A stretch of DNA of 64,000 bases, from assembly GCA_029881805.1 (NCBI GenBank), contig JAOULW010000008.1:1-64000 (forward strand). Direction: 5' to 3'. Shown piece by piece: positions 25,479 to 33,627 of this stretch. This DNA is from Candidatus Bathyarchaeota archaeon. Its GTDB lineage: Archaea > Thermoproteota > Bathyarchaeia > Bathyarchaeales > Bathycorpusculaceae. A program made the translations under genes and the position numbers. Under the pieces are notes generated by a model that worked only from the letters and a program-made list of their open reading frames with translations, did no database searches and had not been told where the DNA came from. Every line of letters starts with the position of its first letter. Position 1 is the stretch's first letter.

Positions 25479-27827
25479 CTACTCCTTCTTTTTTCTAATT
25501 AACCTCGGTAATAGAGTAGGGTCTGGTATTGTGCACTCTTTCCACTTCTTCTCTTCCAGGATTTTCAGTATCTCGTCCTTCATGGTCACGGGAATATCGG
25601 TGGCTGTGCGAACAAAAAGGTGGATGTCGTCTGGCATTATACCGTAGAGACGCTTGTGCAAGTCGACATAATGCGTCAGCTTTATTGCCCGACCCTTTGA
25701 AGTGTCATTTGGTCGCATACAAAGTTTAGCAATCATAACTATGGCTTCTTCCTTCGTCTCAGCCGCAATAAACAGATGCTCAGGCGCGGGACCAGCATAA
25801 ACGCGGTCACCAGTACGAGCATCATAAACATACCAGTCCTCCTCTCGATCTTTTCTTCCCAAAAGCATGCGTCTATACTTGGACCCGTGGGGTCCAACGA
25901 TCACTGGCACTCCCAATCTCCAGAAACCGCTCGCAATGGAAGCAGCCTTCTGCGACATCGCCCCCCATGCGACCCCGACAGCACCAACCCGATTTAATAC
26001 GTAGTCAGCGATCTCCTCGTAATTGCCCCGCAAGCTTCGCTTAGCAAAAATACTGGCTATCTTGATCGCGGCACCAGCTATGTGAGGATTAGAAACACAT
26101 GAACCCACGTTCAAGACGCCACCAGCTTCGAAGGCACCTGAATATTTCTCGTAGAGGGTCTTTCCCTCCTCATTCTTTACCATGGCTATGGACATGGCTG
26201 CGCATCCTGATGCGACAACGATAAATCTACGCCTCGCGAACTCTTCAGCGATCTTTACAACTTCCTTTCCCCCATGGGGGTAATTGGCGCATCCTACAAT
26301 AGCTACAACTCCCGGAATCTCGCCGAGGACTATCGGTCCGCCGACATTCCTTATTTCAACATCTTGAATTGCTCCTCGTCCGACTCTCATCTTAAACTTC
26401 TCTTTCCAAAGTTGTTCCTGTCCAGCTGTGACAAAGAAGCTATGGAGAGGGAAGTCGTTGGGACAAGCACTGTCGCATCTAGCGCAACCAATGCATTCAC
26501 CTAGGAGTTCAGCGAGGGGGTTGAGGTCGCCATTAGCAGCAGCTTTCATAGCGTCGGGTATGGGTTGATCGTTTGGGCATGCCCTTCTACACTCGTTGCA
26601 TTCCGTGCAGTTTTTAGCTGCCTCGATGATTTCTTCTTTTTTTGGAATAACCGTGAATTTATTCCGCTTTGAGGCAACCTTCATTACGGTTTCAACAGCC
26701 ACTTCTCCTACTTTATCCGCGTCCAGAATTAGTGCTCCTGGAACCTTTCCTTCCACCAAGTCTGATACAGTCTCATTTGATGGACTTTCGGTTCTGTTTT
26801 CCAGCCCCAAGCAGTTCTTGGGGCTAGAAGCGATAACTGGCACATTCACTTTTTCAGCTTCAGCCAATGTATCTGCCCGAATGCACTGCTCATCCACCAC
26901 AATTAAGTCGGCCAATCCGCTCCTTAGGTAACGCAATTGCCAAGATATAGGACCAATTATCTTGGCCATGGAGCTGTACCTTGTGAGGTCGTGGGCGGTG
27001 CAGCATATGCCTACTACTTCGATCTTTCCTACAAGTCCCTTGTCCGTTAAGTAGTCGATTATGCCCACAGAAGATGGCACGTTGTGACCAATGACTAAAA
27101 TGGTTGGCTTGGAGACATCGGCTATGCCAAAGCCCAGATCCGTCAATGGAGCCTCCGGATCGGCCTTTGGAAAACCAAACACGGAAATCTGTGCCAGATC
27201 TGCGACTTCCATGCCTACTTGATCCACCATTCCGGCGTGAAGCACTTTTGACTCAAAGTCAAGGTTACTGCCTTCTTGTCCTGTGTGGGTTGCTGACAAG
27301 AGATGAGTAACCTGTTTTTCCAAGTAATCCAAAACGTCTTCTAGATCCCTGAGGGTTTTCGGTCGGACGCCACAGACTAAGCGGGTGACCGGAGCCTCAA
27401 CTTCAATGTTCAAACCTCCGACATCGATGGAGTGCCTCGGACCAAACTTCTCAATCAAATGCTCGACTAAGTGCCTAGCGTGACCTATGTGCGTCGCGGC
27501 TCCTATGCAGCAAGCAAGAAGGACTATTCGCGATTGCTGGGCAGACATGTTCAGTCCACATGCTCCACGCTTGTCGCCCGTTAAGTCACATTTACCGAAG
27601 GTGCAAAGACAACAAACATCACAAAAAGGCAGGTAAAACGGCTTGTAACGTTGCAGAAGTTTCAAGTCCCACTCTCTTAGGTCTGTAATGGATGGAAAAG
27701 GCGTGGGACCAACTGGTTCTGCCCAAGTCTCTTCAAAGATTCTACCAATGGACACTTCAAGGTTCTTTATGGCTAGGGTGTCCGATTTTAGTTCATCTAT
27801 TTTTACATGCGCGGCTCTTTTGGACAA
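25479..27827 (-). CDS. cdhA: CO dehydrogenase/acetyl-CoA synthase alpha subunit (CdhA type)
   Basis: A 782-residue protein, full length for CdhA. It oxidises CO or reduces CO2 at a Ni-Fe-S C-cluster. All expected ligands are visible: His248, Cys275 or 276, Cys315, Cys513, Cys542 and Cys577. Residues 69-90 hold the N-terminal cluster Cys. Two extra ferredoxin motifs at 407-417 and 445-455 are specific to the archaeal form. The TTG start has AAGGTGAG upstream and lies 6 bases after the hydrogenase stop. No CdhB, C, D or E gene is nearby, so it may not work in the normal acetyl-CoA complex. Confidence 0.92.
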   Translation of the reverse strand: MSKRAAHVKIDELKSDTLAIKNLEVSIGRIFEETWAEPVGPTPFPSITDLREWDLKLLQRYKPFYLPFCDVCCLCTFGKCDLTGDKRGACGLNMSAQQSRIVLLACCIGAATHIGHARHLVEHLIEKFGPRHSIDVGGLNIEVEAPVTRLVCGVRPKTLRDLEDVLDYLEKQVTHLLSATHTGQEGSNLDFESKVLHAGMVDQVGMEVADLAQISVFGFPKADPEAPLTDLGFGIADVSKPTILVIGHNVPSSVGIIDYLTDKGLVGKIEVVGICCTAHDLTRYSSMAKIIGPISWQLRYLRSGLADLIVVDEQCIRADTLAEAEKVNVPVIASSPKNCLGLENRTESPSNETVSDLVEGKVPGALILDADKVGEVAVETVMKVASKRNKFTVIPKKEEIIEAAKNCTECNECRRACPNDQPIPDAMKAAANGDLNPLAELLGECIGCARCDSACPNDFPLHSFFVTAGQEQLWKEKFKMRVGRGAIQDVEIRNVGGPIVLGEIPGVVAIVGCANYPHGGKEVVKIAEEFARRRFIVVASGCAAMSIAMVKNEEGKTLYEKYSGAFEAGGVLNVGSCVSNPHIAGAAIKIASIFAKRSLRGNYEEIADYVLNRVGAVGVAWGAMSQKAASIASGFWRLGVPVIVGPHGSKYRRMLLGRKDREEDWYVYDARTGDRVYAGPAPEHLFIAAETKEEAIVMIAKLCMRPNDTSKGRAIKLTHYVDLHKRLYGIMPDDIHLFVRTATDIPVTMKDEILKILEEKKWKECTIPDPTLLPRLIRKKKE

Positions 27828-27833
27828 CTGGAC

Positions 27834-29294
27834 TCACCTTTCAAGAGTTTTCATCAACTTCTTATTATGATCGTATATGGAGACTTGGAGGGGCATCTGA
27901 CCTACTGCAAAGTGAGTTGCACATGCAAGGCATGGGTCGTAAGCTCTGAAAGCCATCTCTACCCTATTCAAAAGTCCTTCACTCACATTTTCACCATGTA
28001 TAAGGGCTTTGGCTGCGTCTCTTATGGAGATGCATATAGCTGGACTGTTGTTTGTTGTAGCTACTATCAAGTTAACGCGCTTCATCAAGGCTTCTTCATC
28101 CAGAATGTAGTGATGAATCAAGGTGCCTCTAGCAGCTTCAACGATTCCAACTCCTTCCCCAGGAGTCCTAGGTTTGTTTCGAATATCCCTGCTCGTTATT
28201 TCCTTGTCCCTGCTCAGTTCTAAACATCTTTCCGCCACGTACAACAATTCTATCAGTCGAGCCCAGTGAAAGGCGAGGGTTGAATGGACGGGTTTTCCAC
28301 CCAAGGTTTCATACATTCTCTTGTACTCTTGCTGAGCTAGGGGTGTCGCCATTCCCTCCGAAGCATTCAGTCTTCCGAGGGGTCCAACACGATAAATGCC
28401 GCTGTCTGATCCGCCGACAAAGCCTTTCCAACCAACTTTCTTTAGGTAGGGAAACTTGACATAAGTCCAAGGTTCAACACGCTCCTCAATTACATCCAAA
28501 TATTCACGTGGAGCAAACTTCACAAACTCTCTGCCTTCCGGATCAACCACTCGCACTTTGCCATCGTAAAAGCCAACTTTGTTGTTTTCATCAACCATAC
28601 CCATGTAATATGTTTTCAAGGTATAGGCATCGCTCAGAACCATGTCCACGTAATTCTTATTCTTCAACACCACATCGTCAAAAAGTCTCAGGCTGAATTT
28701 CGCGAACTCAACGCTGGACTCTGCCATCTTTTCGATCTCTTGCCTCTCTTCCTCGCTCAACGGTTTAGAAATGCCCCCAGGCAATCCGCATACCGGATGG
28801 GTCGCCTTTCCACCAAGAATGGCTGTGATTTTTTGTCCATAGGCTCGATGCTTGATCACTTCTTGGGCGACGTCGAGACCAACCTTCTTAATCACTCCAA
28901 AAATGTTTCTTTCACCAGCTGGAGCGTCGGGACCTACAACAAAGTCTGGTGCACCTAAGAAGTAGAAGTGAAGTGTGTGATCATAAATCATGTAGCCACA
29001 GTAAATGAGTTCCCTAAGCTTTTTAGCAGCTGAGGGAGGATCCACATTGAACGCAGCATCCAAAGCCTTTGTCGATGCGAAATGATGAGCGACAGGGCAA
29101 ACGCCACAAATCCTCGAAGTTATGATCGGCATATCTTCAGCTTTTCTTCCCTCACAAAATCTTTCAAAGCCTCTAAGCTCGGGAACCTGGAAATAGGCGT
29201 TTTCTACGTTTCCCTCTTCGTTCAAGAAGATTTCTATCTTGCCGTGACCTTCGAGACGGGTGATTGGATTTATGGTTATCGTCTTTGTGCTCAT
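27834..29294 (-). CDS. [NiFe]-hydrogenase large subunit, group 3 type (MvhA-like)
   Basis: A 486-residue protein. RICGVCP (Cys63, Cys66) and DPCLACATH (Cys455, Cys458) supply the four Ni-Fe ligands. It begins with the typical TITINPITRLEGHGKIEIFLN. A 25-residue tail after ATH at 461 should be removed by a maturation protease. Group 3 enzymes such as MvhA react with H2 in the cytoplasm and pass electrons through a small subunit. No small subunit (MvhG) or MvhD gene is found next to it. Instead it is coupled to CdhA downstream and a Mrp/NBP35 ATPase upstream. Confidence 0.92.
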   Translation of the reverse strand: MSTKTITINPITRLEGHGKIEIFLNEEGNVENAYFQVPELRGFERFCEGRKAEDMPIITSRICGVCPVAHHFASTKALDAAFNVDPPSAAKKLRELIYCGYMIYDHTLHFYFLGAPDFVVGPDAPAGERNIFGVIKKVGLDVAQEVIKHRAYGQKITAILGGKATHPVCGLPGGISKPLSEEERQEIEKMAESSVEFAKFSLRLFDDVVLKNKNYVDMVLSDAYTLKTYYMGMVDENNKVGFYDGKVRVVDPEGREFVKFAPREYLDVIEERVEPWTYVKFPYLKKVGWKGFVGGSDSGIYRVGPLGRLNASEGMATPLAQQEYKRMYETLGGKPVHSTLAFHWARLIELLYVAERCLELSRDKEITSRDIRNKPRTPGEGVGIVEAARGTLIHHYILDEEALMKRVNLIVATTNNSPAICISIRDAAKALIHGENVSEGLLNRVEMAFRAYDPCLACATHFAVGQMPLQVSIYDHNKKLMKTLER

Positions 29295-29305
29295 TTCTTA
29301 GTTCC

Positions 29306-30226
29306 TCATTCAGGTACACTCGGCTTAGGCGGGCTTTCTAATCGCTCTTTTCGCTCCAAGAAACGTTCGATTTTCTTGACGATTTCCGTAAATGCCTTTG
29401 TTGCAGAAGAATCGGCATGTTCAGTTATGAAAGGCACTCCGTTATCAGAGTCACGACAAATCTCAGGGTCTATTGGAATTCGTCCCAAGAAAGGAACAGA
29501 CAAATCATCTGCTATCTTTTTTCCTCCTCCCACCTTGAAAATGTCGATCTCCGCTCCACATTTTGGGCAGACGAAGCCGCTCATGTTTTCGATAACGCCG
29601 ATGACGGGAATGCCCAGTTTCCTAGAGAAGGTCACAGCCTTCTTAACCACTATCTGGGAAACCTCTGAGGCGATGGTGACTATTACCACCCCATCCATCT
29701 CCGGAATAAGCTGCATGATGCTCAGAGGCTCATCTCCCGTTCCAGGGGGAAGGTCTATAAAGAGAAATTCGAGTTCTCCCCAGACGATATCCGATAAGAA
29801 CTGGCTGATCGCCCTCATCTTCAGTGGGCCGCGCCAAATGACTGGTGCTTCTTCGCTTGGAAGCAGGAAGTCCATGGACACAACCTTGATTCCCATAGGA
29901 CCTAATGCGGGAAAGATGCCTGCTGGACTGGCTTGAAGCCTCTGCCCGTGTAAGCCAATCATCTTCGGCACGCAGGGACCAGTTATGTCGGCGTCAAGGA
30001 TGCCAACGCGGTTAACATATCCATGCATTGCAAAAGCCATTGCTAGGTTCACTGTTACAGTACTTTTGCCTACGCCGCCTTTACCGCTTATAACCGCTAT
30101 CTTGCGCTTGATCCTACTCATTTTGAGCTTAAGTCTCTGTTCTTCTTCATACTTCTCTTTTCTTGGGTCAGTGCATCCATTAGCCTCTGAACAAGAATCA
30201 CATTTCCCGTCGCATTCTCCATTCAT
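29306..30226 (-). CDS. Mrp/NBP35 Fe-S cluster carrier ATPase
   Basis: A 306-residue protein. The N-terminal Cys5, Cys9, Cys12 and Cys18 resemble the NBP35-type cluster site. The deviant Walker A, SGKGGVGKST, is near residue 47, and the C-terminal FVCPKCG supplies the bridging-cluster CxxC. These ATPases load 4Fe-4S clusters onto target apoproteins. As the first gene of the operon, 11 bases before the hydrogenase, it probably matures the hydrogenase and CODH clusters. Confidence 0.92.
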   Translation of the reverse strand: MNGECDGKCDSCSEANGCTDPRKEKYEEEQRLKLKMSRIKRKIAVISGKGGVGKSTVTVNLAMAFAMHGYVNRVGILDADITGPCVPKMIGLHGQRLQASPAGIFPALGPMGIKVVSMDFLLPSEEAPVIWRGPLKMRAISQFLSDIVWGELEFLFIDLPPGTGDEPLSIMQLIPEMDGVVIVTIASEVSQIVVKKAVTFSRKLGIPVIGVIENMSGFVCPKCGAEIDIFKVGGGKKIADDLSVPFLGRIPIDPEICRDSDNGVPFITEHADSSATKAFTEIVKKIERFLERKERLESPPKPSVPE

Positions 30227-30279
30227 GCCTATCTTCTCTCATCGTGATTGTCGTGTTATCTTCATCGTAATGTGGAGGA

Positions 30280-30300
30280 ATAGTTTAATACATAAACTAT
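30280..30300. promoter_or_regulatory. Operator candidate 1: ATAGTTTA-N5-TAAACTAT
   Basis: A perfect palindrome with 8-base arms and a 5-base spacer in the divergent gap between the Mrp-hydrogenase-CODH operon and the Lrp-type regulator. It shares GTTTA-N5-TAAAC with a second palindrome about 31 bases away, three helical turns, as expected for cooperative binding. Confidence 0.65.
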
Positions 30301-30312
30301 ATTAATACTTTA

Positions 30313-30329
30313 TGTTTAGAAAATAAACA
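30313..30329. promoter_or_regulatory. Operator candidate 2: TGTTTA-N5-TAAACA
   Basis: A perfect palindrome with 6-base arms and a 5-base spacer that ends 1 base before the regulator's GTG start. Binding here would block the regulator's own transcription. It has the same core and spacing as candidate 1. Confidence 0.65.
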
Positions 30330-30330
30330 G

Positions 30331-30909
30331 GTGCAGCATTTGGACGAAGTTGACCGGAATATAATTTCTCAGCTTCAGCTAGATGGCCGAACAACATTAG
30401 AAGAATTGGCCAAGACTGCGGGATTCACGAGCATGGGAATCAAGAAAAGATTACAGAAACTTCTGAGTAATGACTCTCTCAAAGTGTCAGCCATGCTCAA
30501 CCCGTTCTCCTTTAAACTCTCTCCAGCCATTGTATTGCTAGAAATGGAAAGCGCGGGAGCAATGCAAAACCTTCTGGATCGATTCAAAGACTGCCCGAGA
30601 GTTATCCAAATCTTCAAGACGATAGGAGGCTACAACCTAATAGGCCTAGTTATCGCTGAAGACCAAGACACTCTCGAAAGCATATCTGTTGAGAAATGCT
30701 CTTTACGAAGTAGTACTGGGATACGTAGATCAGAATTTTATCCTATCGGTGACATTTATTTCTCCCCCTTCCTTTCGGTGAGAGAACATCTTGCTCACAA
30801 GGAAAAAACAGTCGCACCCTGTAATGTTGACTGCAGACCATGTGCGCGATACAGAGACAAAAAATGCGTCGGCTGTCCAGCAACAATCCACTATAGAGGA
30901 ACACTCTAG
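30331..30909 (+). CDS. Lrp/AsnC-type regulator with five-Cys C-terminal tail
   Basis: A 192-residue protein from GTG 30331. Residues 1-60 are an AsnC-type helix-turn-helix (DEVDRNIISQLQLDGRTTLEELAKTAG). Residues 65-140 are the ligand-binding RAM-like domain (SPAIVLLEMES, TIGGYNLIGLVIAED). Residues 164-182 form a CX3CX2CX7CX2C cluster, which could hold an Fe-S cluster or zinc. It is divergent from the hydrogenase-CODH operon and flanked by two palindromes. A redox- or metal-responsive regulator of that operon is the simplest reading. Confidence 0.85.
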   Translation: MQHLDEVDRNIISQLQLDGRTTLEELAKTAGFTSMGIKKRLQKLLSNDSLKVSAMLNPFSFKLSPAIVLLEMESAGAMQNLLDRFKDCPRVIQIFKTIGGYNLIGLVIAEDQDTLESISVEKCSLRSSTGIRRSEFYPIGDIYFSPFLSVREHLAHKEKTVAPCNVDCRPCARYRDKKCVGCPATIHYRGTL

Positions 30910-30988
30910 CTGGTGAATTTTCACGATTAAAAAAGACCATAGAACGCCTAAACAAATTGTTCAACTTAAAGAAGTCGATGGCGCAGAG

Positions 30989-31914
30989 ATGATAACCCTA
31001 ATGGACAACTCTGCTGATTTTCTGTCCACAATCGAATGGGAAGAAGCCCAGCAAGTTCGAAAGTGGGTGAAAGAAAGCAAAGGAGAGGAATGGATAAAAG
31101 AGCATTTCCTTTTACCCGTGGCTGAACATGGTTTTTCAATGCTGGTCCGCCTCTTTTGCAACGGTGCTTCTCACAGCGTACTATTTGACACGGGCGGAAG
31201 CCCCGAAGGAGTGGTAGCTAATGCTGATCGAATGGGGTTTGATCTATCTGAAATCGAGTCTATTGTTCTCTCTCATTGTCATTATGACCATTTCGGTGGA
31301 CTATTGACAGCCCTGAAAGTTGTCAATAAGCGAAATTTGCCTATCATCGTGCGTGAAGATATGTTCAAGACCAGAGGTGTAGCTGACGTCAACGGAACGA
31401 TTAGAAAACACCCGGATTTTCCTACAGATTATCAGGTGAAGCCAGCCAGATACGTTAGAACGAAGCAGCCATACCTCACAGCCGATAGAACACTTCTTGT
31501 CACAGGCGAGATTCCCCGTGAAACTGACTTTGAAAAAGGCGTTCCACAAGACAGAGTCTTGGCCAATGGCAACCCCATACTTGGATCTGGGATGATAGAG
31601 CAATTGTAATTAACTTTAAGCAGAAAGGTCTAGTAGTTATATCTGGCTGTGCTCATGCAGGCATAATCAACACGACATGTTATGCACAGCAAATCACTGG
31701 AACTGACAATGTTTTTGCAATAATGGGTGGATTCCATCTGGCTGGAAAAGAATACGAGCCAAGGATAAGCCAAACAGTCGAAAAACTGAAACGCATAAAC
31801 CCCAATCTGCTAATGCCATCACACTGCACGGGCTGGAAGGGAATTTACGCTATAGCCGAAGCTATGCCTCACGCTTTCGTCTGGAATAGCGTTGGAAACC
31901 TCTACGAGTTTTGA
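30989..31914 (+). pseudogene. Metallo-beta-lactamase-fold hydrolase split by a frameshift
   Basis: The first frame (30989-31609, 206 residues) has the HCHYDHFGG motif near residue 95. Near 31575 the frame breaks. The family sequence continues in another phase (TWIWDDRAIVINFKQKGLVVISGCAHAGIINT) up to the stop at 31914, with GGFHL and PSHCTGW. One missing base in the run of four C at 31572-31575 would restore a protein of about 308 residues. That points to a sequencing or assembly slip, or a very recent mutation. The family includes phosphate synthases and flavoprotein-type hydrolases of unknown substrate. Confidence 0.75.
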
Positions 31915-32237
31915 TCACGCCTAATTACAGAAAGCAATGTGTAGGTTCAAACGTGCTATCTTGATCGAGAAGCCACTACACGAGCGATGAGGTTGCATCC
32001 ATTAAGTGTGGAGAACATGTGAACCACACTGGGCCAATCTCCAAGGTACTCGAGCTCTCTGGTGAATAGCCGAAACGCGAGTAAGTTCTAGTCTAATCGC
32101 TGTTGACAGCTAGTTCTCGCCCTCAGATAGTGCGCGCAAATGGAAAAATGGAAGCAACACCATAAGGATTGAAAGTTGTAAAATATTGAAATGCGCGCGC
32201 ATTGGATGAAATTGCTGATAACAGAGTAGTAGACGAA
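31915..32237. other. Intergenic stretch, no gene seen
   Basis: About 320 bases with no convincing frame on either strand. It contains two GCGCGC-rich spots (about 32130 and 32192), which also occur in other intergenic regions of this window. No repeat of the main family and no RNA gene were recognised. Confidence 0.5.
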
Positions 32238-32381
32238 TTATTCTCCACAAACTGGACATTTTAAGTTAGTGCCTTCGGGTTTCTGGGGATGAACTTCGTT
32301 ATCTAGTTTATCTTTTCCTCCATAACAATGATAGCATTCACACTCTTTAGAATAGCCAAGTTTTGCTTGCTTGCACTGCAA
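32238..32381 (-). CDS. Small Cys-rich zinc-ribbon protein
   Basis: 47 residues from a TTG at 32381, 6 bases after the stop of the upstream gene. It has CECYHCYGG (residues 14-22) and KCPVCGE at the end, plus an early Cys. This is a rubredoxin/zinc-ribbon-like layout. It is tightly downstream of a Cys/His-rich DUF6144-like gene and is probably cotranscribed with it. Confidence 0.55.
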   Translation of the reverse strand: MQCKQAKLGYSKECECYHCYGGKDKLDNEVHPQKPEGTNLKCPVCGE

Positions 32382-32387
32382 TCATCT

Positions 32388-33017
32388 TCACTGGCTGTCT
32401 AGTGGGAGATGGAAGGCATGTGTGCAGCAATCATCTCCTCTTAGGAGACACTTGACTAGGTCTGCTTGCACTTGTTTTTCTAAAACGCCCTCCAATAACT
32501 GCTTGTCCCATGAAGCTGAGCAGTAGCAGAAGAGCGGTGTGACTTTTTCATTAGCAGTTAATGCTGCTTTAATCCAAGGGCAGTGGCAATAGGCTAATTG
32601 CTTTTCTTGTTTGGTCTTTGCTTTTTTGTGAGCCAGAGGGTTGTATGGAACCTTTGTCATGTAGATGGTGTTTCCTTTTCTTATTGGGTAATCATAGTAT
32701 GAGGCTCCTTTATATGAGCGGTCGTTACGCATGATCTCCAAGAGTTTGTCAATGTTGCCGAGCTTCTTATATCGCTCCTTGAGTTTTTGAACACGACTTT
32801 TAGGGTATGTGTGCGGACATGTGGCTATCATTATTTCCTTTATTGTTTCTCTGTCAACGGAAGCCTCCAATTTTCCCATTGCTTTTCTGATCCACTCAGC
32901 TTTTTGAGTGGGGCTAGAACCTGATCCTAGTTTTCCACTGGCTTCCATCACTTCTTTTCTTACAGTTTCACCAGCAAAATGATCAATGCTTTCAGTAAAT
33001 TTCTCGACCCACTTCAT
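32388..33017 (-). CDS. Cys/His-rich protein, DUF6144-like
   Basis: About 209 residues from the ATG at 33017 (frame open to 33116). Motifs: ATCPHTYP near 85, YCHCPWIKAAL near 153, FCYCSASWDKQLL near 172 and CLLRGDDCCTHAFHLP near the C-terminus. The repeated Cys/His sites suggest a metal centre. This conserved anaerobe family has no proven function. It is followed at 6 bases by a zinc-ribbon gene. Confidence 0.65.
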   Translation of the reverse strand: MKWVEKFTESIDHFAGETVRKEVMEASGKLGSGSSPTQKAEWIRKAMGKLEASVDRETIKEIMIATCPHTYPKSRVQKLKERYKKLGNIDKLLEIMRNDRSYKGASYYDYPIRKGNTIYMTKVPYNPLAHKKAKTKQEKQLAYCHCPWIKAALTANEKVTPLFCYCSASWDKQLLEGVLEKQVQADLVKCLLRGDDCCTHAFHLPLDSQ

Positions 33018-33120
33018 GTAAGATAACCTGCTAAACCTTGAAGAAGGCCTATTATAGACTAGGGCGTAATTAAGATTTTGTTGCATGCATGATGAAATTT
33101 TAATCCAACCAACCATATGG

Positions 33121-33561
33121 CTAGATGGGTGACAGATAGTATATCAGACATCCCATTAATATCAAGAACGTTACTATCACTACGGATCCTATTTTCTTGT
33201 TTTTCTCGAAGGAAACACCTATCATACTGAACAGAGCAGCATAGAAGACTATGATGTAGGGAACATGAATTGCCAGTATTTCTCTGAATGGAATCTTGAG
33301 GATATAATCTAACAGCAATTCCAGAAAGAGATAGAAGAGAATAAATGCGTGAGATATTATCGTCCTTTTTTTCGCCTTCTTCCTCACATAACCTAACAAT
33401 GTGATAGTAAAAGGAACCATCAGAGAAATAATAATACCACCACATACTTGCACAATTACCATTTCACCAAGTTTTGTTGCAATGTACAAAGCGCTCACAG
33501 AAATATTGAAAACAAGAGAAGAACAAATGAATACGACATCAATTAATCTATTCATATTCAT
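33121..33561 (-). CDS. Multi-pass membrane protein
   Basis: A 146-residue protein with about five hydrophobic segments and basic loops (RKKAKKRT). A repeat copy with a TATA-like TTTTAT lies about 40 bases upstream on this strand. No family recognised. The codon use is ordinary. Confidence 0.5.
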   Translation of the reverse strand: MNMNRLIDVVFICSSLVFNISVSALYIATKLGEMVIVQVCGGIIISLMVPFTITLLGYVRKKAKKRTIISHAFILFYLFLELLLDYILKIPFREILAIHVPYIIVFYAALFSMIGVSFEKNKKIGSVVIVTFLILMGCLIYYLSPI

Positions 33562-33597
33562 CAGTCGGTCTTTATTCCGTTAATTATTTTTGGGGTC

Positions 33598-33624
33598 GGG
33601 ATAAAACTTTACCCCAACAACAAC
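33598..33624 (-). repeat. Dispersed palindromic repeat, copy 6, possible promoter
   Basis: Minus orientation, TTGGGGTAAAGTTTTATCCC, about 40 bases upstream of the start of the membrane gene ending at 33121. Confidence 0.8.
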
Positions 33625-33627
33625 AAA

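Noticed and set aside
29082-29936. A 284-residue plus-strand frame
   Set aside because: It is antisense to the hydrogenase and Mrp genes, both certain. Its Ser/Thr-rich translation is the usual shadow of a coding strand.
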